Origin: Bacillus sp. Xin1
Lineage (GTDB): Bacteria; Bacillota; Bacilli; Bacillales; Bacillaceae_G
Assembly: GCF_013314535.1 (NCBI RefSeq)
Contig: NZ_JABUAE010000010.1
Span: 62,001-126,000 of the forward strand
Length of the DNA stretch: 64,000 bases
Direction: 5' to 3'
Shown here: piece by piece, positions 59,142 to 64,000 of the stretch
Numbering within the stretch: the first letter of the stretch is position 1
Layout: the number at the start of each line of letters is the position of its first letter
Notes under the pieces: model-generated
Seen by the model: the letters and a program-made list of their open reading frames with translations, nothing else
Databases searched by the model: none
What the model was told of the DNA's origin: nothing
Position numbers and translations under genes: made by a program

Positions 59142-60469
59142 TAATCTATCAACCCTTCTTGCTTAGCTCTTTTATTCATAGATTGAATATGCTTTTTCGC
59201 ACGTATCATCGCTTCTGTTTTTCCATAATGAAAATAAAAGATATCGCCATCTGGCTTACGATGGCTTCTCCCAGCCCTGCCAGCAATTTGTACAAGCGCA
59301 CTTTCTGAAAAAACGACTTCTTCTGCTCCTAACACAGCGACTTGCAAATTCTCTACCGTCACGCCACGCTCCAAAATCGTTGTCGTTACTAATAGCGGGA
59401 TATTCCCGTTTCGAAAAGCCGCCACCTTTTCTTTTCGCTTTGAATCCTCCGCATAAACTCCTTCAATTCGATTATCCAATGGTTTTAATAATGTACTTAC
59501 TTCATCGATATAACGTACGTGGGGAACAAATAGAAAAATAGGGGATTGTTTAAGGAGATGATACTTTAACCATTTCAAAACAACAGGCGGAATTCCCTTT
59601 CGCTTTAACGCCTTTTTCCAATCTCCACACCACTGAAACCTTGGAACTGGCAAAGGATGACGGTGATAACGCCCTGGAATAATTACACCTTTTTGTTTTC
59701 CACGCCATAACTTACGTTTCCATGCTTCTGCCGGAGTGGCCGTTAAATAAATTTGCGCCGCATGATCTTTACTCGCTTGCTCTACCGCATAATGCAACAT
59801 CTTGTCCATCGCATATGGAAAAGCATCAATTTCATCAACAATCATAACATCGAAGGTCTTATAATAACGAAGCAATTGATGCGTTGTAGAAACAATGAGT
59901 CTTGCTTCCTTTTCACGGTCCAAACTACCACCATATAGCGCAGCAATCGGTACATCCGGAAAAACCGTTCGTAAGCGAGGCGCTAACTCTAACACTACAT
60001 CAGTCCGCGGCGTTGCAATACAAACCCGCTCTCCTTTTTTTAGCGCCTCCTCAATACCATAAAAAAGCATCTCCGTCTTACCAGCTCCGCATACCGCCCA
60101 TATAAAAAATGATTCCTTTCGCCGCACAGCTTCGACTACTCCCCTAGCTGCTTTGCCTTGTCCTGGTGATAATTGACCTTCCCAACGCAAAGGGTTCGGC
60201 ACACACCCCCACTTTGCAGCTTTTATGTCTCGAACAAGCACCGTACATTCTCCCACTCGCCCCATCGTGATACATTTTCGGCAATACGTACACATCTCAT
60301 TACACCTTTTACATAAAAATGCTGCAAATAACCGCTGCTCGCTATTCCCGCAGCGTTGGCATACATAGCGTGAAGATTTTTTTATTACACCTTTTACTAA
60401 AGAAATATCTCCCTGTCTTTTCAAACGATCTAGTTCATCCTTTGACAACGAAAGCTCTTCTAGTAGCAT
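59141..60469 (-). CDS. comFA: Late competence protein ComFA (DNA helicase/ATPase)
   Basis: A 442-aa superfamily 2 helicase that pulls single-stranded DNA during uptake. Four-cysteine zinc finger (CQRCGNS...CKRCNEM and CTYCRKC, about residues 35-65), Walker A VCGAGKTE, DEID Walker B (MIVDEIDAFP), TATPAEAW and motif VI QIAGRAGRSH. Start: ATG at 60469 after CAGGAAG. The expected ComK dependence of B. subtilis comF cannot be checked by eye. Confidence 0.93.
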   Translation of the reverse strand: MLLEELSLSKDELDRLKRQGDISLVKGVIKKSSRYVCQRCGNSEQRLFAAFLCKRCNEMCTYCRKCITMGRVGECTVLVRDIKAAKWGCVPNPLRWEGQLSPGQGKAARGVVEAVRRKESFFIWAVCGAGKTEMLFYGIEEALKKGERVCIATPRTDVVLELAPRLRTVFPDVPIAALYGGSLDREKEARLIVSTTHQLLRYYKTFDVMIVDEIDAFPYAMDKMLHYAVEQASKDHAAQIYLTATPAEAWKRKLWRGKQKGVIIPGRYHRHPLPVPRFQWCGDWKKALKRKGIPPVVLKWLKYHLLKQSPIFLFVPHVRYIDEVSTLLKPLDNRIEGVYAEDSKRKEKVAAFRNGNIPLLVTTTILERGVTVENLQVAVLGAEEVVFSESALVQIAGRAGRSHRKPDGDIFYFHYGKTEAMIRAKKHIQSMNKRAKQEGLID

Positions 60470-60502
60470 TTGTCTTCCTGCTAGTATGGTTACCCCCTCC
60501 TC

Positions 60503-60632
60503 TATAAAGTGAAACTTTAATCAGCCCTCACCAATCGGATTTTTACTGGTAGCCCGCCCCCACCTATCCTCCTCATTTCTCTTTGAACCTTGAGGTGGGA
60601 GGTCCTACTGCCCGTTAATACGGGATAAATCC
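60503..60632. repeat. Second copy of the TAAAGTGAAACTTTAATCAG repeat with extra hairpins
   Basis: It starts with the sequence also seen at 47937. It continues with inverted CCCCCACCT/AGGTGGG-type arms and CCCGT-TAAT-ACGGG (60611-60624). It probably represents a third repeat family. It is immediately followed by copy H. Confidence 0.5.
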
Positions 60633-60785
60633 ATTTTGATTTTTAAACAGATAAATCACGGCTACCTCTAACACAAGCGGACCTGCTCTCATTTTCTCTT
60701 TTTGTTTCAAACTTGGCATGGGGCTCAAAAGCGGTCTGACCGGTTCTATGCATGACCGGATTCTCTCCCGCCTAAAAGAAAATTT
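60625..60785 (-). repeat. bcr-like intergenic repeat, copy H
   Basis: Reverse orientation; most degenerate copy. Recognised by the CTTTTAGGCGGGAGAGAAT core, CATGCATAGAACCGGTCAG and the ATTTATCTG tail. Confidence 0.7.
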
Positions 60786-60802
60786 TCTGTCATGTTTTCA
60801 AT

Positions 60803-60968
60803 TTATAAATCTAATTTGATTTGCGAGCATTCACATTATGGCTATGAAGAATAGAAAGAGGCTTCCACTCATTTTCTCTTTCTGTTTTCACTTGGCATGG
60901 AGCTAAAAAGGGCACTGACCGCTCCTACCCATAAGCGGATTCTCTCTCCCACCTAAAAGAAATGGTTT
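60803..60968 (-). repeat. bcr-like intergenic repeat, copy I
   Basis: Reverse orientation, tandem to copy H. Hairpin AGAAAGAG/CTCTTTCT, in which both arms differ from copy F at the matching position (a compensating A-T pair in place of G-C). Confidence 0.8.
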
Positions 60969-61017
60969 TTGTCTCTATACCTCTACTATAATCCCTTTTC
61001 TTTATCTCGTAAAAAAC

Positions 61018-61063
61018 CAAAAAAGCCGATAACCTACTTTTAAAATAGTAAGCTATCGACTTT
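61018..61063 (-). terminator. Terminator of the CwlO-like gene
   Basis: Arms 61022-61038 and 61047-61063 form a 17-position stem with G-U pairs on the minus strand; a T-run follows. Confidence 0.88.
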
Positions 61064-61091
61064 ATACACGTGTTTTATTTAGTTAAAAATC

Positions 61092-62378
61092 TTATAATCT
61101 ACCGTAACCAGCAAAATGCGCTTGGTTATAAGGACTGCTCAAGCTAGAAACCGCAATACCTTTGTCTCCAGCATGAACCATTGTACCATCACCAACAACG
61201 ATACCGATGTGAGAGATACCTTTTTTATATGTGTTTGCAAAGAATACTAAATCTCCTGGTTGTGGGTTATCAACTTTTTGCGCTGAGTTATAGAAACCTT
61301 CAGCTGTTTGTCTACCTACACCAAACACATATGAAATGAATCCACTGCAGTCAAAACCACTTGGAGATGCGCCGCCCCATACATAAGGAACTCCAATAAA
61401 GCTTTTCGCTTTCCCTACTACACCTGGTGCTGGTGTCGGATTAACAACCTTATTAGTTTCTTCTTTTTTAGGTTCTTCTTTTTTTGGTTGCTCTTTTTTA
61501 GGCTCTTCTTTCTTAGTTTCTTCTTTAGCTGGTGCAGCAGCTTCTTGTGCTGGCGCTGCTTGAGCTGCTTGTTGTTTCTGTGCTTCTTCAGCTTGTTTCT
61601 TCGCAGCTGCCTCTTGAGCCGCTTTTTCTTGTGCTTCTTGCTCAGCTATACGTTGTAATTGTAACGCTTGTAACTCAAGCTCTTTTAATTGACCTTCCGT
61701 GCTAGTCATGTTGTTTACAACTGTATCCATTTTACCGCTTAAATCAGTTACTGCTTCTTGTTTTTTCGCTTTTTCAGCGTCAAGTTCTTGCTTTGCAGCT
61801 TCGATTTTCACTTTCGCTTCTTTTAATTCTTTTTGTTTTTCTTTTACCGTTTCAACGTCTTTTTTTACAGTTGCTTGATCTTCTTGTTGTGTTTTCATGA
61901 TATCTTCATCAGATTCAAGAATTTTAGAAACAGAAGTTAAGCGATCTACTAAATCTGCAATGTTTTTAGAGTTTACAACGACTTCTGTTACAACGTTCGT
62001 ATTTGGTTGCTCTTGAAGTGCTACTAAACGTTTTCTTAATAGTTCTTCACGTTTTGCAATTTTCGTTTGTAAATCTGCAATGTTTTGGTTTTTCTTCTCG
62101 ATTAATTTCTCTGTTTCTTCAACTTGCTTTGTTGTTTCGTCAAGTTTCGCTGCGTTTTCTTGAACAGACTTATCTAAACCTTGAACTGTTTTGTTTAACT
62201 CATTCATTTGTTTTTGAAGCTCATCACGTTCTTGTTGTTGTTTATGTAAAGTGTCGTTTTGTGCGTTAATTTCTGTTTTTACGTCATCAATCTTTTCCGC
62301 AAATGCATTTGGTGTTACTACTGAAAACATCATAAATCCTGCAGCCAATGCGCAAGATGCCATTTTTAGCTTTTTCAT
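61092..62378 (-). CDS. Secreted D,L-endopeptidase with coiled coil, CwlO-like
   Basis: About 428 aa. Signal peptide (MKKLKMASCALAAGF...NAFA, cleavage near residue 28), a long coiled coil (about 30-230, many K/E/Q heptads), an Ala/Gln- and Lys/Glu/Pro-rich linker (KEEPKKEQPKKEEPK), then a C-terminal NlpC/P60 domain with catalytic Cys in FDCSGF, His in SHIGIVV and a third polar residue in HAGDK. It cleaves the gamma-D-Glu-meso-DAP bond in wall peptides. In B. subtilis CwlO is activated by FtsEX, which is also encoded here. I choose the ATG at 62378; the ATG at 62405 is an alternative with longer N-terminus. A WalR box lies upstream. Confidence 0.9.
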   Translation of the reverse strand: MKKLKMASCALAAGFMMFSVVTPNAFAEKIDDVKTEINAQNDTLHKQQQERDELQKQMNELNKTVQGLDKSVQENAAKLDETTKQVEETEKLIEKKNQNIADLQTKIAKREELLRKRLVALQEQPNTNVVTEVVVNSKNIADLVDRLTSVSKILESDEDIMKTQQEDQATVKKDVETVKEKQKELKEAKVKIEAAKQELDAEKAKKQEAVTDLSGKMDTVVNNMTSTEGQLKELELQALQLQRIAEQEAQEKAAQEAAAKKQAEEAQKQQAAQAAPAQEAAAPAKEETKKEEPKKEQPKKEEPKKEETNKVVNPTPAPGVVGKAKSFIGVPYVWGGASPSGFDCSGFISYVFGVGRQTAEGFYNSAQKVDNPQPGDLVFFANTYKKGISHIGIVVGDGTMVHAGDKGIAVSSLSSPYNQAHFAGYGRL

Positions 62379-62476
62379 TTTGTTTTTTACACCGCTTTCC
62401 TTCATTTTATTTTCCGGATATAATCTATTAAAATTTATACCATATTTCAGGGGATATTTTACCAATGTTACGCTTT

Positions 62477-62493
62477 TGTAAAATAAATGTAAT
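62477..62493. promoter_or_regulatory. WalR-type box upstream of the CwlO-like gene
   Basis: TGTAAA-N5-TGTAAT (62477-62493) fits the WalR (YycF) consensus TGTWAH-N5-TGTWAH. It is on the plus strand, about 100 bases upstream of the start codon on the minus-strand gene. cwlO of B. subtilis is WalR-activated. Confidence 0.5.
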
Positions 62494-62604
62494 ATTGTGT
62501 TTGTAATTTCCTGACACCCTTCATCTAATCCTGTATTTTTTTGTAGAATCTTAAGAAATTCACGCTATTTTTTATCCAATTGTCATAGACTTGTTACAAA
62601 ATGA

Positions 62605-62637
62605 AAAAAAACACAAGAAAGACTCCTTGTGTTTTTT
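62605..62637 (-). terminator. Terminator of the YodB-like gene
   Basis: Perfect 12-bp stem AAAAAACACAAG/CTTGTGTTTTTT with a 9-base loop. Confidence 0.9.
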
Positions 62638-62653
62638 CATAGAAAATACTCTA

Positions 62654-62968
62654 TTATTTCACCCATTTTTCAGCCCAGTTTTGGACTTCATTCATAACGC
62701 TTTCTAACGCTTTTCCTTTTTCTGTTAATCCGTATTCGATTCTAACAGGTACTTCTGGATAAACATTACGTACAACTACGCCTTCACTCTCTAATTCCTT
62801 TAAACGCTCTGACAACATACGATCGCTCATATTTGGGATAATATCTGCAATTTCTCTAAATCGTTTCGGCTCTTCTAACAAAGATTTAATAATTAAGCCC
62901 GTCCACTTTTTACTAAGCAGCGTAAAAGCCGATTCAAACTTTGGACATAAACAAGAATTATGCTCCAT
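62654..62968 (-). CDS. HxlR family regulator, YodB-like
   Basis: A 104-aa winged-helix repressor: CPKFESAFTLLSKKWTGLIIKSLLEEPKRF and ELESEGVVVRNVYPEVPVRIEYGLTEKG are the HxlR pattern. The N-terminus aligns by eye with B. subtilis YodB (MCPKMESAF...), including the redox-active cysteine equivalent to YodB Cys6 (here in CLCPKFESAF). YodB represses nitroreductase/azoreductase genes and senses quinones and diamide by thiol oxidation. The ATG at 62968 follows AGGAGAGGTG; an upstream frame start lacks a site. TTACTT-N17-TATAAT (promoter) precedes it. Targets are not visible in this window. Confidence 0.85.
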   Translation of the reverse strand: MEHNSCLCPKFESAFTLLSKKWTGLIIKSLLEEPKRFREIADIIPNMSDRMLSERLKELESEGVVVRNVYPEVPVRIEYGLTEKGKALESVMNEVQNWAEKWVK

Positions 62969-63036
62969 ATGTTTCACCTCTCCTTTATTATAAAATAGTT
63001 TCTTATAAAAAGTAAGCAATAAAACTTTCCTTATTT

Positions 63037-63192
63037 TTTATAAATCCATTTCGATTTTCCAATATATAAATTATGCCTATGAAGAAGATAAGGAGACTTC
63101 CACTCATTCCCTCCTTCTGTTTTCACATGGCATGGGGCGAAAACCGCTTCTTTCCATGGGCTGATCCTCTCTCCCACCTAAAAAAATGGTTT
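63037..63192 (-). repeat. bcr-like intergenic repeat, copy J (internally deleted)
   Basis: Reverse orientation. It lacks about 12 bases between CGAAAACCGCTTC and the CGGTCAG block compared with copy G; the rest fits the family, including the tail ATAATTTATATATTGGAAA. Confidence 0.75.
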
Positions 63193-63273
63193 TTGTCCTT
63201 TTTCCATCCGCATTTATATAAGTTAAATTTTACTTCCAAATATTAACTTGTCAAATAGGCATACGTATATCCG

Positions 63274-63304
63274 TAAAAAAACTCTCTACAAAAAGAGAGC
63301 TTTT
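63274..63304 (-). terminator. Terminator of the DegV gene
   Basis: GCTCTCT/AGAGAGT stem (one G-U pair on the minus strand) with a 6-base loop, then TTTTTTT on the minus strand, 10 bases after the gene. Confidence 0.88.
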
Positions 63305-63313
63305 ACACTTTTA

Positions 63314-64000
63314 TTATTTTGTATACCAACCTAGACCTAGTGATCCCTCTCCTAAATGCGTTCCAATTACAGCGCCAAAATAACTGATGCGGATTGTAAC
63401 ATGAGGGTACTTTTCCTCTAGCTCGCGCTGCCACTCTTTTGCTTCCTCTTCACGATTTGCATGAATGATAACAGCTTCCATTGGCATACCTTTACTCGCA
63501 TGTTCATCAAAGATTTCAACAATACGCTTTAACGCCTTTTTGCGCGTGCGAATTTTTTCAAACGGAATAATCACTTTATCTCTAAAATATAGCACCGGTT
63601 TTACTTGTAATAAGCTACCGATAAATGCTTGTGCGCTATTTAAACGACCACCACGTTGCAAATGATGCAAGTCATCCACAACAAAATAAGCATCTATTGT
63701 TTGTTTCATTTCATCAAACCGAGCTAAAATTTCTTCTGGCGCTTTTCCTTCGCTCGCCATTTTTGCACCTTCACGCACATAAAAACCTTGTACTTCACAA
63801 CTAATTTCAGAATCATATGTATATACGTCAATTCCTTGAACCATTTGCCCTGCTGTCGTTGCCGTTTGATATGTACCACTAATCCCACTTGAAAGGTGGA
63901 TACTAATAACCGCATCGTATTCTTTTGCCAACTCTTCAAATAGCTCCACAAATTTCCCAATTGCTGGTTGAGAAGTCTTCGGAAGTTCTTCATGTTCACG
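63314..64000 (-). CDS. DegV family fatty-acid-binding protein, N-terminus outside the window
   Basis: At least 228 aa, open to the right edge; the frame entering at 64000 reads REHEELPKTSQPAIGKFVELF. It shows the DegV patterns LPKTSQPAIG, SIHLSSGISGTYQTA and IGTHLGEGSLGLGW near the C-terminus. DegV/FakB proteins bind a single fatty acid and, with FakA kinase, supply acyl-phosphate for phospholipid synthesis. Which fatty acid is bound cannot be read from the sequence. The start codon and the first 50 or so residues are missing. Confidence 0.9.
   Translation of the reverse strand, partial: REHEELPKTSQPAIGKFVELFEELAKEYDAVISIHLSSGISGTYQTATTAGQMVQGIDVYTYDSEISCEVQGFYVREGAKMASEGKAPEEILARFDEMKQTIDAYFVVDDLHHLQRGGRLNSAQAFIGSLLQVKPVLYFRDKVIIPFEKIRTRKKALKRIVEIFDEHASKGMPMEAVIIHANREEEAKEWQRELEEKYPHVTIRISYFGAVIGTHLGEGSLGLGWYTK

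Overview
The window looks like a chromosomal segment from the Bacillus cereus group. The protein set and gene order follow Bacillus: cggR-gap-pgk-tpi-pgm-eno, yvcI-rapZ-yvcK-whiA-crh, hprK-lgt-ppaX, uvrBA, minJ-ctp-ftsXE-cccB-prfB-secA-hpf and comFA-comFC. The SpoVA-type sporulation operon, the low GC content and a dense population of short intergenic repeats resembling the bcr elements point to B. cereus sensu lato. The sequence alone does not settle the species. Most genes lie on the minus strand; the plus-strand exceptions are a nucleoside hydrolase, the 12.8-19.3 kb block, an amino acid permease, and a LysR regulator followed by an ABC-F gene.

Layout. 0-1.8 kb: end of a carboxylesterase gene, secG and a CidA/CidB-type pair. 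2.1-3.1 kb: nucleoside hydrolase behind two strong inverted repeats. 3.1-10.2 kb: the lower-glycolysis operon with its repressor CggR and a near-consensus CggR operator. 10.3-12.6 kb: a glutaredoxin-like gene, sigL, a tandem repeat pair and tRNA-Arg(CCG). 12.8-16.6 kb: a seven-gene second spoVA operon (DUF1657, YhcN/YlaJ lipoprotein, spoVAC, spoVAD, spoVAEb, DUF1657, DUF421), the gene set linked to spore heat resistance. 16.8-19.3 kb: clpP under a CtsR box, then a DUF1858-DUF438/hemerythrin pair under an FNR-type box. 19.3-27 kb: crh, whiA, yvcK, rapZ, yvcI, a DUF368 transporter, trxB and a TPR protein. 27-35.8 kb: yvoF, ppaX, lgt, hprK, yvlD, uvrA and uvrB with a LexA-type box. 35.9-44.7 kb: accessory genes, including a BcaP-like permease with CodY-like boxes, a MerR gene with a membrane partner, YeiH with a divergent LysR gene, a gene remnant, and an ABC-F gene behind a leader-peptide attenuator. 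44.8-56.4 kb: an iron-regulated-looking ABC exporter, minJ, a C-terminal processing protease, ftsX, ftsE, cccB, prfB (with its programmed frameshift) and secA. 56.7-64 kb: hpf, cspC, comFC, comFA, a CwlO-like endopeptidase, a YodB-like regulator and the end of a DegV gene; this stretch is crowded with repeats.

The strongest non-routine signals are three. First, the leader of the ABC-F gene (42372-42640) combines a perfect palindrome inside the promoter, a three-codon leader peptide and mutually exclusive hairpins, the last of which hides the ribosome binding site. Second, there are ten copies of a roughly 165-bp element whose internal hairpin is preserved by paired base changes. Third, a separate roughly 100-bp repeat begins within a few bases of the stop codons of clpP, cccB and secA. 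Several regulatory sites (CggR, CtsR, FNR, Fur, CodY, LexA, WalR) were recognised by eye and match what is known for homologous genes.
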